Notes under the pieces: model-generated
Seen by the model: the letters and a program-made list of their open reading frames with translations, nothing else
Told to the model about the DNA's origin: nothing
Databases searched by the model: none
Assembly: GCA_000719695.1 (NCBI GenBank)
Contig: JOHN01000080.1
Span: forward strand, 1 to 29,989
Source of the DNA: Streptomyces sp. NRRL F-6131
GTDB taxonomy: Bacteria; Actinomycetota; Actinomycetes; Streptomycetales; Streptomycetaceae
Direction: 5' to 3'
DNA length: 29,989 bases
Shown: positions 24,301-29,989 of the stretch, in pieces
How the letters are laid out: each line of letters starts with the position of its first letter
Numbering within the stretch: the first letter of the stretch is position 1
Made by a program: the position numbers and the translations under genes

Positions 24301-25424
24301 TGCCGACCGCCGTCGCTCCCGTCCAGCCGGTGACGCCGGTGGGACCGGTGGCTCCTGCGGCTCCCGCGGCCGAGGCCCCGTCGACGGTGCCCGCGCTCGG
24401 CCCCGCTGTCGCACCGGCACCGGCACCGGCACCGGCACCGGCCACCGAACCGGCGCCCACGTCCGCCCCGACCCCGACCCCGACTCCCGAGCCCGTGCCG
24501 ACGCACGACCCGGCCCCCGCGCCCGCCGGAGCCCACCCGCGCGTCCCCGCCCGGCCCGAGCCCGGGCCGTCCGCCGTCGCCCAGGTCGCCCGCACCACCT
24601 CCGGCCGCAGCGACAGCGACGACCTGCTCGCGATCCTGCGCTCCCCGGAGGCGCACGCCACCCGCACCGCCCCCCGGATCCGGCTGCTCGGCCCGGTCGA
24701 CGTCGCCGGCGCCGCCGGTACCGCCGAGCCGGGCGCGCTCGGCCGGCTCACCGAGCTCGCCGCCTACCTGGCCCTGCGCCCCGGCGCCGACCATGCCGCG
24801 CTCGACCACGACCTGCACCCCGGCGCCGCCCACCTCGACCCGCACCCGACCGCCGCCGACGCCCGCAGCCCGCTGCCCGACAAGCTCGCCGACCTGGCCG
24901 CCTGGCTGGGCTCCACCGCGGACGGCCGGGCCCTCCTGGTCACCGGTTCGACCGAGGGCTACGCCTTCGCCCCGGCCGTCACCTGCGACTGGGACGAGTT
25001 CCGCAGCCTCTACCGGCGCGGCATGCGCAGCACCAGCGCCACCGCCGACGCGGCGCTCGCCCACGCCCTCGCCCTGGTCCGCGGCGCCCCGTTCGCGGAG
25101 GCCCCGCCCGCCTCCTACGGCTGGGCCGAGGCCGAGCGGCAGGACATGATCGCGGCGATCGTCGACACCGCCCACGAACTCGCCGCCCGCCGCCTCCAGT
25201 ACGGCGACCACCGCAGCGCCGAGGCCGCCGTCTTCCGCGGCCTCGCCGTCGCCCCGGACGTCGAACTGCTGCACCGGGACCTCTTCTACGCCTACGCCTC
25301 CGCCGGCGCCCGCGACCAGCTGCTGCGCGCCGTCAACCGCCTCGACGCCCTCAGCCGCCGCACCGGCCGCGAACTCGACGCCGACACCGTCACCCTGCTC
25401 CGGGACCTCCTCGCCGGCTCCTGA
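21306..25424 (+). CDS. Multi-pass LysM protein with C-terminal SARP/BTAD-like module
   Basis: A protein of 1372 residues starting at ATG 21306 within the tadG-type stop. It has membrane helices at about 46-72, 100-122 and 144-164. Two LysM-like domains follow (about 206-264 and 298-353; SLWSIAERQLG and SLSVIAERELG cores), joined by Pro-Ala linkers that should reach the cell wall. After a long PAPAP linker comes a fourth helix (about 450-470) and a cytoplasmic domain (about 490-840). A second Pro/Ala-rich linker runs to about 1120. The C-terminus (about 1123-1372) resembles SARP regulators: a winged-helix start RIRLLGPVDVAG and a BTAD TPR-like bundle from CDWDEFRSLYRRG. No SARP-type DNA contacts are certain, so it may be a wall-anchored scaffold rather than a transcription factor. 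Confidence 0.85.
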   Translation: MAAPRAKDQTRAGRPARSANATSAGRRPAPLPSHRAGGGRRRGRAGAVIAALAALITLLGLLVGVPALLLYGTRAVADMGELAPDGIGALLTSPDDGRLFLWLLVVVGWIGWACFALSVLLEVPAQLRGRVARRIPAFGWSQRTAAGLVGAVIALVPVAGSAFAATAEHAPVAAAAGQVAGVQRAALTAAQAAPAVAPAADPQAGYTVRDSRPADSLWSIAERQLGSGERWLEIAKLNDGRVMDDSGIRFDADRPIQPGWKLVMPADAEPDEATPAPAPAPAPDSAGTPQTGPAGGTVTVKPGESLSVIAERELGDAEAWPKLFEANQGVQAPDGERLTDPDVVVPGMVLSLPGAPTPAPAPAPAPAPEQAPAPAPTPPPPAPGTQAPSAPAAQTPAPAQAPAQTPAQPPAQAQSPAPAEPSAPAPSAAPQGEDQAPAAHTEQASADDYTVALAASTVGVLLAAIMVGAVARKRGGQLRARRPRHRIAMPAAPAAAFEAELRARQDEAGLHLLDRALRSMARNTVRGGKRLPAIVAARITPGRTVELHLSGAAAPIAPFRAAHAPNIWWCAADSDGLLSPAQARKTAAPYPALVTLGSAADGSVVLADLETVRLLHLSGHPDDARDVLRTLALELAHSPLADRLHLHLVDLAEEVPISGPAAERIHRHTTLEAALAALGPRTAKARATLVAAESASPRDARSRGLADESWVPEIVLCAHQPGGGVPAELGRILDARPRTCVAVVTRAPERGTGPVARWTLPATGQATVPGLHLTLELQRLTTGQYEQVTELLRTADDTTQHPAPAWTLDGDELEPADLPAAVPVLAAVGAAGGPGADGPAGGFSLAALDAALGGPDDGDDADGDSGTGRDAAGPRLLARVIGTGASPFAGTDPAAPVPGPAGPAALPAPRHLVNGLGRQAGAAAVPSGAAPVPAGAAPAAATPAAPVPAGATGPAAVFPIASAALPPAAGTEAGHGAATGGEGASGGFDGDETTQNLGLPTAVAPVQPVTPVGPVAPAAPAAEAPSTVPALGPAVAPAPAPAPAPATEPAPTSAPTPTPTPEPVPTHDPAPAPAGAHPRVPARPEPGPSAVAQVARTTSGRSDSDDLLAILRSPEAHATRTAPRIRLLGPVDVAGAAGTAEPGALGRLTELAAYLALRPGADHAALDHDLHPGAAHLDPHPTAADARSPLPDKLADLAAWLGSTADGRALLVTGSTEGYAFAPAVTCDWDEFRSLYRRGMRSTSATADAALAHALALVRGAPFAEAPPASYGWAEAERQDMIAAIVDTAHELAARRLQYGDHRSAEAAVFRGLAVAPDVELLHRDLFYAYASAGARDQLLRAVNRLDALSRRTGRELDADTVTLLRDLLAGS

Positions 25425-25448
25425 CCACGGGCCACGACGGTTCTGTGC

Positions 25449-25498
25449 CCCGCCTGTTCTGTGCCCCGCCCGGCCGGGCGGGGCACAGAACAGGCGGG
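25449..25498. terminator. Perfect 50-bp palindrome, bidirectional terminator
   Basis: Arms 25449-25473 and 25474-25498 are exact 25-bp inverted complements with no spacer, centred on CCCGGCCGGG. It sits between the stops of the convergent LysM-BTAD gene (25424) and TPR gene (25568), so it can terminate both transcripts. The segment TTCTGTGCCCCGCC also occurs as a direct repeat at 25441-25454 and 25457-25470, meaning one arm has been partly duplicated. Confidence 0.8.
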
Positions 25499-25507
25499 AG
25501 CCGTTGC

Positions 25508-25557
25508 GAGCCGTCCGGAGCGGTTCGGAGCCGTCCGGAGCGGTTCGGAGCCGTCCG
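25508..25557. repeat. 20-bp tandem repeat (2.5 copies)
   Basis: The unit GAGCCGTCCGGAGCGGTTCG occurs at 25508-25527 and 25528-25547, followed by a half copy at 25548-25557. A degenerate half copy (GAGCCGTTGC) lies just before it. Units are adjacent without spacers. The array lies directly downstream of the leftward TPR gene stop. Confidence 0.85.
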
Positions 25558-25567
25558 CGGCGCGTGC

Positions 25568-26656
25568 TCAGCGGCGGATCGCCGCGCGTTCGAACCAGAC
25601 GGTGAGCAGGGTCGGCACCAGGGCCACCCAGAACAGCACCTGCGGCACCGTCCGTTCGGTCCACGGCACGGTCACCACGATCACGGCGGTGAGCGTGCAC
25701 CAGGCCGACTGTCCGACGATCAGCTTCGCCCAGCCGACCTGCCGGACCAGCGCCCACAGGCTCAGCCGCACGCCGGTGCGCATCGCCCGGTAGCGGCGCC
25801 AGGCGCCGAAGCCCCAGACGGCGGCCATCAGGGCGAGTGCGTAGAGCCGGGTGCCGAGCGGCCCCGGCAGCGCCGTGGGGTCGTCGCCGGTCGGGAAGAC
25901 CCGTCCGGCCAGGGCGGCGATCACCAGGCAGAGCAGGGCCAGCCAGCGGGTGCCCCGCAGCATCCGGAACACCGCCCCGTCCAGGCCCTTGCGCAGCCCG
26001 GCGGCCTGCGGGTCGGCGGCGAGCGCGGTGGCGTACGCGTCGGCGGCGGCCGGCAGCTTGGCACCCGCGCCGGTCAGCGGCGGGCCGGCGGCCTCGGCGG
26101 CGACGTACTCGGCCCACTGGGTGAGGGCCCAGCTGTTCTGGGGGTCGATCCGCAGGACCTCGCGCACGGCCTGCCGCTGCACGTCCGAGCGGCCGTTCAG
26201 CAGGGCGGCCTTCCACAGCGTGTAGTGCGCGGTGACCGATTCCGGGCCGTTCCGGACGGCGGTCGCCGCCGCCTCGAAGGCCTCGGGCCAGCGCGGCTGC
26301 CAGGCGCCCAGGGCCTCCGAGAGGGCGACGAAGCCCCGCCAGCCCTGCGGGGCGAGCCGGATGGTCTCGTGGGCCGCCGCCAGCGCCTCCTCCGGGCGGC
26401 CGGTCCGCCGGAGCGAGTACGCGCGGACGTAGTGGGCGTAGGAGGTCTCCGGGGCGAGGGCGATCGCCTCGGCGGCGGCCGTCAGTGCCTCCTCGTAGTC
26501 CTCGGTCGACAGGTGGCAGCTCGCGAGGCGCAGCCAGGCGTTGGCGTCGGCCGGGTCCTCGGCGATCCGCCGGGCGAGCAGCGCGCGGGCGTCGTCGTGG
26601 CGGTCGAGGTCCATCAGGGCGGAGGCCTGCTCGACGAGGGGGTGGAGCGCGGTCAC
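25568..26656 (-). CDS. TPR-repeat membrane protein
   Basis: A protein of 362 residues starting at GTG 26656, overlapping the upstream AAA gene stop by 4 nt (GTGA) with GGAAG close by. The N-terminal ~200 residues are about five TPR units (VEQASALMDLDRHDDARALLARRIAEDP, ANAWLRLASCHLSTEDYEEALTAAAEAIALAP and so on). The C-terminal part has about four hydrophobic helices (WLALLCLVIAALAGRVF, LGTRLYALALMAAVWGFGAW, CTLTAVIVVTVPW, VLFWVALVPTLLTVWF). It is probably a membrane-attached docking partner for the coupled AAA+ ATPase. Confidence 0.87.
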   Translation of the reverse strand: MTALHPLVEQASALMDLDRHDDARALLARRIAEDPADANAWLRLASCHLSTEDYEEALTAAAEAIALAPETSYAHYVRAYSLRRTGRPEEALAAAHETIRLAPQGWRGFVALSEALGAWQPRWPEAFEAAATAVRNGPESVTAHYTLWKAALLNGRSDVQRQAVREVLRIDPQNSWALTQWAEYVAAEAAGPPLTGAGAKLPAAADAYATALAADPQAAGLRKGLDGAVFRMLRGTRWLALLCLVIAALAGRVFPTGDDPTALPGPLGTRLYALALMAAVWGFGAWRRYRAMRTGVRLSLWALVRQVGWAKLIVGQSAWCTLTAVIVVTVPWTERTVPQVLFWVALVPTLLTVWFERAAIRR

Positions 26657-27996
26657 AGCTTCCGTGCTTTCTTCAGATAGGCGAGCAGGTCGTCGTACAT
26701 ACCGCCCTCGTTGGCGAACATCGCCACGTTGCGGGCGGCCGCGAACCACGGCTCGGTGGACGGCCGGATCGCCCTCGCGGCGCCCAGCAGGTCCCTGGTG
26801 CCGATCATGCGGACGGTGCCGGTGCGGACGGAGTCGAGCAGCGCCGACTCGGCCGCGCTCTCGCAGACGTGCGCGAGGTCGGCCCCGGAGAAGCCGTCGG
26901 TCACCTTGACCAGCTTCGCCAGGTCGACCGACTCGATGGGGCGTTCCCGCAGGTGGTAGCGGAGGATCGCGGCGCGGGCCGGGCCGTCCGGCGGCAGCAC
27001 CAGCAGCGTGCGGTCGAGCCGGCCGGGACGGCGCAGCGCGATGTCCACCTCCCAGGGGACGTTGGTCGCGGCGAGCACGAACACGCCGTCGTTGTCGGCG
27101 GACACGCCGTCCAGCTCGGTCAGCAGCTGGTTGACGGTGTTGCGCATGCCGGTGTGCTGGGTGCGGCTGCGCTTGGCGCCGAGCGCGTCCAGCTCGTCGA
27201 GGAAGACGACGCACGGGGCCTGCCGACGGGCGGTCTCGAACACCTCGTGCATGTTGCGCTCGGAGTTGCCGACCCACATGTCGAGCACGTCGTTGATCGA
27301 CACGGAGATGAAGTTCGCGCCGAGCTCCCCGGCGACGGCCCGGGCGATGAACGTCTTGCCGCAGCCGGGCGGACCGTACAGGAGCAGCCCGCCGCGCAGG
27401 CTCTTGCCGTACAGCCGGCGCAGCTCCGGGTTGCGCATGGGCGCGAGGAAGGCGGCCTCCAGGCGGTCCTTGACCTCCTCCATGCCGCCGACGTCGGCCA
27501 GCCGCACCGAGCCGGGCCGGTCGGGCGCCTCCACGTCGAACGCGCTCGCGTCCCCGGGGTCCGCGTCGCCGTCGACGGCGAGCGGCGCCTCCTTCGCGTC
27601 GGGGCCCCCGCTGAACCGGGGCGGGACGAGGTCCCCGACCTCCTGCTCGGCGGCCGCCCAGTCGAACCCGCCGCCCGGCCGGGCGGGTGGCGCGGGTCGC
27701 GCGGCGGGTGCAGTCGGCCGGGAGGTGGGGGTGGCGGGTTGTGCGGCGGGTGCCGACCCGGTCAGGGCCCGCGCCATCAGGGCCTTCGCCTGCGCGTCCT
27801 GGGGCGCGTGGCTGAGCGCGACGGCCGCCTCCGCCACCGCCGCGTCACCGTGCCCGGCGGCGAGCAGCAGCTCGGCGAGGTGCAGCCGCAGCGGCACGTC
27901 GCCGGGCACGGCGGCGACGGCCGCCCGCAAGCTGCCGATCAGCGGGGACTCGGCGGCCGCGGGGCCGCCTGACGGGTCGGGGGTTTCGTCGAGCAT
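26653..27996 (-). CDS. AAA+ ATPase (Cdc48/FtsH-type) with N-terminal TPR-like region
   Basis: A protein of 447 residues. The N-terminal ~80 residues look like two TPR-like helical pairs (LRLHLAELLLAAGHGDAAVAEAAVAL), followed by an Ala/Pro linker. The AAA+ module starts near VRLADVGGMEEVKDRLEAAF. Walker A is GPPGCGKT (208-215) and Walker B is VVFLDELDALG (Asp267-Glu268). A sensor-1 type AATN and arginine fingers in RRPGRLDR follow, then the alpha lid (TDGFSGADLAHVCESAAESALL). A pore-loop-like segment DMWVGNSE is present. It is predicted to remodel or unfold protein partners; no protease domain is attached. ATG 27996 is preferred over GTG 28002 because a -10 TAGGGT ends 6 nt before it, making the mRNA leaderless. 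Confidence 0.9.
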   Translation of the reverse strand: MLDETPDPSGGPAAAESPLIGSLRAAVAAVPGDVPLRLHLAELLLAAGHGDAAVAEAAVALSHAPQDAQAKALMARALTGSAPAAQPATPTSRPTAPAARPAPPARPGGGFDWAAAEQEVGDLVPPRFSGGPDAKEAPLAVDGDADPGDASAFDVEAPDRPGSVRLADVGGMEEVKDRLEAAFLAPMRNPELRRLYGKSLRGGLLLYGPPGCGKTFIARAVAGELGANFISVSINDVLDMWVGNSERNMHEVFETARRQAPCVVFLDELDALGAKRSRTQHTGMRNTVNQLLTELDGVSADNDGVFVLAATNVPWEVDIALRRPGRLDRTLLVLPPDGPARAAILRYHLRERPIESVDLAKLVKVTDGFSGADLAHVCESAAESALLDSVRTGTVRMIGTRDLLGAARAIRPSTEPWFAAARNVAMFANEGGMYDDLLAYLKKARKL

Positions 27997-28030
27997 CCCC
28001 ACACCCTACGAATCGGCCGACGATCACCAA
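27997..28030 (-). promoter_or_regulatory. Leaderless promoter of the AAA+/TPR operon
   Basis: On the minus strand TTGGTG (-35, 30-25 nt before the -10 end) is followed by a 16-nt spacer and TAGGGT (28008-28003). Six nucleotides later comes ATG 27996, where transcription would be expected to begin. This fits the leaderless arrangement common in streptomycetes and explains the absence of a ribosome binding site. Confidence 0.55.
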
Positions 28031-28307
28031 AACCCTGACGGCCGCACCCCCGTCGGGGCGGGCCGGACCCATGGGTGACGGAACGTCCGGCGGACCGGAG
28101 CCGGGCCGGGGGTGGTGCTCCCGCCGCATCCGGCGCCGGACCCGGCCGGGCTGCCGGAGCGGCGGGCGCGCCCGGCTCGACCGACCCGGCCTGGCTCGGG
28201 CGCGGCGGGATCTCGTAGGGTGGCGCTCACGGTGTGGTGACAGGCGCCACACGGGGTACGTGGCAGCAGAACGCCGCTGGGCGGCGGGGCGGGGCGGTGA
28301 CCTGGAG
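27997..28307. other. 311-bp divergent intergenic region
   Basis: It contains the leaderless promoter for the AAA+ gene and, on the plus strand, a TAGGGT (28216-28221) that could serve the second caspase-like gene. Two small overlapping hairpins lie just downstream: GTGGCGC (28220-28226) with GCGCCAC (28244-28250), and GTGTGG (28232-28237) with CCACAC (28247-28252). They could fold as alternatives in the 5' leader. No small ORF is convincing. Confidence 0.5.
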
Positions 28308-29989
28308 ATGACGGAGACTACGGCGGTCCCCGGAGGTCCCGACCCCTTGACGGACCCGGTCCCCCAGGACGCCGTACCGCCGGGATCGGTGCGCACCTCC
28401 CACTCCCTCGAGGAGCACCCGCCCGGCCCGGCCGCGCTCTACGAACCCCCGGCCCCGCTGCCCGCTCCCGGCCCGGTCCCGGGACCGCCCGAGCCGTCCA
28501 CCGGATGGACCGTCACCGGCATGCCCGCCATGGGCGGCGCGGCCGGCGTCCCGGCCCCGCCCGGGGCGACGCCGCTGCCCTTCACCCTCCCCGGTGCCAC
28601 CCCCGCGCACGGCCTGTCCGGCATCGCCGGCGGCCTGGGCGTCGGCCCGCGCGGCCGGATCCTCGTCGTCGAGGGCGGCTACGGCAGCTCCGGCCGGCGC
28701 ACCTGGGGCCGCGGCGGCCCCGCCCAGGCCCCCGTGCTGTCCGCGATGCTCGCCGCCGTCTCCCCCCAGGTGCTGCTCGCCGCCGACGCCGTCGACGCCG
28801 TGCACCTGCCCGGCGCCAGCGACCCGCACACCGTCCTCGCACACCTGCGCGCCGCCGCCCGCCACCCCGGGCCGCTGCTCGTCCACCTCGGCGGCCACCT
28901 GCTCGCCGACAAGCGCGGCGGCCAGCTCCACCTCACCCTGCGCGACTCCAAGCCCGGCAGCATCCGCCAGGACGGCCTCGCCTGGCAGGCGATCGCCGGC
29001 GAACTGCGGCACCGCCCGGCCGACTGGCAGACCCTGGTCGTCGCCGACCTGAGCGCCGACCAGAACGCCTGGCCGCTGCTCCAGGGCACCGTCTCGCCGC
29101 TCAGCGAGGGCCTGCCGCTCTGGGCGGTGGTCAGCCCCGACCCGGAGCAGATCGGCACCTTCACCCGCGCGCTGATCGAGGCCCTGCACGGCGGCCGCCC
29201 GGGCGCCGAGGCCGTCCTCGCGCCGGAACAGCTGCGCCACCAGGTGTACTCGGTGCTCCGCCCCGACGTGATCGTGGTCAGCACCCACGCCCCGGACCGC
29301 CCCTTCTTCCGCAACACCGCCCGACGCGGCGACGGCCCGCTGACCGAGGCCGCCGCCCCGTACGAGGCACCGAGCCCCGCCGCGGTGCTGCCCCGCCCGG
29401 CCGCGCAGGAGCCGGCCGGCTGGGACGACCGGTCCTGGGGCGAGTCGCCGCGGGACGCCGCGCACCAGTCGGTCCCGCGCGACGCGGTGCCGGGGCCGCG
29501 GGCCGCCGTGACGCTGGACAAGGCCGCCGCCGGGGTTGCTCCGGCACCGCCGTCGGAGGGACCGGTCAACCTGCGCAAGCCCGGCGTGCCGCCCACCCCG
29601 CCGCTGCCCCCGCACCCGGTCGATCTGCGCAAGCCCGGCGCCTGGCAGCCGGCCGTCGATCCCGGGACGGTACCTGAGCCCGAACTCGCCCTCGAGCGCG
29701 CGGAGCTCGCGCCCGAGGCCGAGCCGGTGTCCGAGTCCGCGCCGGAGCCCGAGCGCGCCGACGCCGTGCCGGTGGACGTCGAGCCCGCCGAGGTGGAGGC
29801 CGCGGCCGTCGAGCCGACGGACGCGGAACCTGCCGACGTCGACGCCGCCGCCCCCGATGCCGCCGCGGACGCCGAGGCCGACGCCACCGAGGAGCCCGAG
29901 GAGCCCGACGCCCTCGCGCCCGCCCGCACCCCCGCGCCCGCTCCGGCGGAGGCCCCCACCCCCGCGCCCGCTCCGGCGGAGGCCCCCAC
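28308..29989 (+). CDS. Degenerate caspase-fold protein, paralogue of the Tad-block gene (3' end outside window)
   Basis: At least 560 residues, open at the right edge. ATG 28308 has GGTGA 7 nt upstream; an in-frame GTG at 28260 is an alternative. Residues 1-100 are Pro/Gly-rich. Residues about 105-340 form a caspase-like domain: RGRILVVEGGYG, LLVHLGGHLLAD with His197 at the catalytic His position, and TLVVADLSAD with Ser249 where caspases have Cys. Activity is therefore doubtful. It aligns with the protein at 10759-11661 along the whole domain. The rest is a disordered tail with two LRKPG motifs (PVNLRKPG, PVDLRKPG), an acidic region, and a 10-residue repeat at the edge. It is divergent from the AAA+/TPR pair. 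Confidence 0.75.
   Translation, partial: MTETTAVPGGPDPLTDPVPQDAVPPGSVRTSHSLEEHPPGPAALYEPPAPLPAPGPVPGPPEPSTGWTVTGMPAMGGAAGVPAPPGATPLPFTLPGATPAHGLSGIAGGLGVGPRGRILVVEGGYGSSGRRTWGRGGPAQAPVLSAMLAAVSPQVLLAADAVDAVHLPGASDPHTVLAHLRAAARHPGPLLVHLGGHLLADKRGGQLHLTLRDSKPGSIRQDGLAWQAIAGELRHRPADWQTLVVADLSADQNAWPLLQGTVSPLSEGLPLWAVVSPDPEQIGTFTRALIEALHGGRPGAEAVLAPEQLRHQVYSVLRPDVIVVSTHAPDRPFFRNTARRGDGPLTEAAAPYEAPSPAAVLPRPAAQEPAGWDDRSWGESPRDAAHQSVPRDAVPGPRAAVTLDKAAAGVAPAPPSEGPVNLRKPGVPPTPPLPPHPVDLRKPGAWQPAVDPGTVPEPELALERAELAPEAEPVSESAPEPERADAVPVDVEPAEVEAAAVEPTDAEPADVDAAAPDAAADAEADATEEPEEPDALAPARTPAPAPAEAPTPAPAPAEAP
29928..29987 (+). repeat. 30-bp in-frame direct repeat at the right edge
   Basis: Two exact adjacent copies (29928-29957 and 29958-29987) encode TPAPAPAEAP twice. 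The start of a third copy may lie at the edge (AC). The array may continue beyond the window. Confidence 0.85.

Noticed and set aside
25508..25557. Possible CRISPR-like array
   Set aside because: The 20-bp units are directly adjacent with no unique spacers, and no cas gene is present.
21123..26216. Very long antisense open frame across the LysM-BTAD gene
   Set aside because: Its translation is Gly/Arg/Gln-rich with no domain, caused by GC-rich third positions of the real plus-strand gene. The opposite frame has clear domains, a coupled start and membrane helices.
25445..26680. Rightward ORFs starting in the 50-bp palindrome
   Set aside because: They are antisense to the TPR gene, begin inside the terminator and have no recognisable domain.

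Overview
The window is very GC-rich actinobacterial DNA with strong G/C bias at third codon positions, stop-start overlaps (ATGA, GTGA, TGATG) and one isolated TTA codon. The gene set points to Streptomycetaceae (Streptomyces or Kitasatospora). All calls come from reading the sequence; no database search was run. No rRNA, tRNA, insertion sequence, integrase or CRISPR array was seen.

Positions 1-10444 hold ordinary chromosomal genes. They are: the first codons of a leftward gene behind a MerR-type promoter; a KstR-like TetR regulator; a TesB-type acyl-CoA thioesterase; a translationally coupled pair (SWIM zinc-finger protein and a 931-residue DUF6493-like protein); a DUF389 membrane protein; a metallo-beta-lactamase-fold hydrolase; a MaoC-like hydratase; and a small PPOX-family flavin-binding-type protein behind a DevR/OsdR-like box. 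A KstR-type operator lies between the thioesterase and SWIM genes.

Positions 10759-25424 form one rightward block, an actinobacterial Tad/Flp pilus (type IVc) locus. In order it encodes a degenerate caspase-fold protein, a lipoprotein, a secreted Cys-rich protein, a SAF/CpaB-like membrane protein, a TadZ/CpaE-like ATPase homologue, the TadA/CpaF motor ATPase, TadB and TadC platform proteins, a Flp-like pilin with an unusual leader, two TadE-like minor pseudopilins, a TadG-like protein, and a 1372-residue multi-pass LysM protein ending in a cytoplasmic SARP/BTAD-like module. The motor would be TadA on the TadB/TadC platform, the filament Flp and TadE/G, with TadZ as localiser. The lipoprotein, secreted and LysM proteins are plausible envelope adaptors. 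No prepilin peptidase is encoded here, so it must lie elsewhere. The only TTA codon seen in the window is in the signal peptide of the secreted protein, suggesting bldA-dependent developmental control.

A perfect 50-bp palindrome at 25449-25498 separates this block from a convergent leftward pair: a TPR membrane protein and a Cdc48/FtsH-type AAA+ ATPase with an apparently leaderless start. Divergent from them, running off the right edge, is a second degenerate caspase-fold protein that is clearly paralogous to the first gene of the Tad block. The most unusual content is this pair of pseudo-caspases bracketing the Tad locus, together with the LysM-BTAD protein, the TTA codon and the odd Flp leader.
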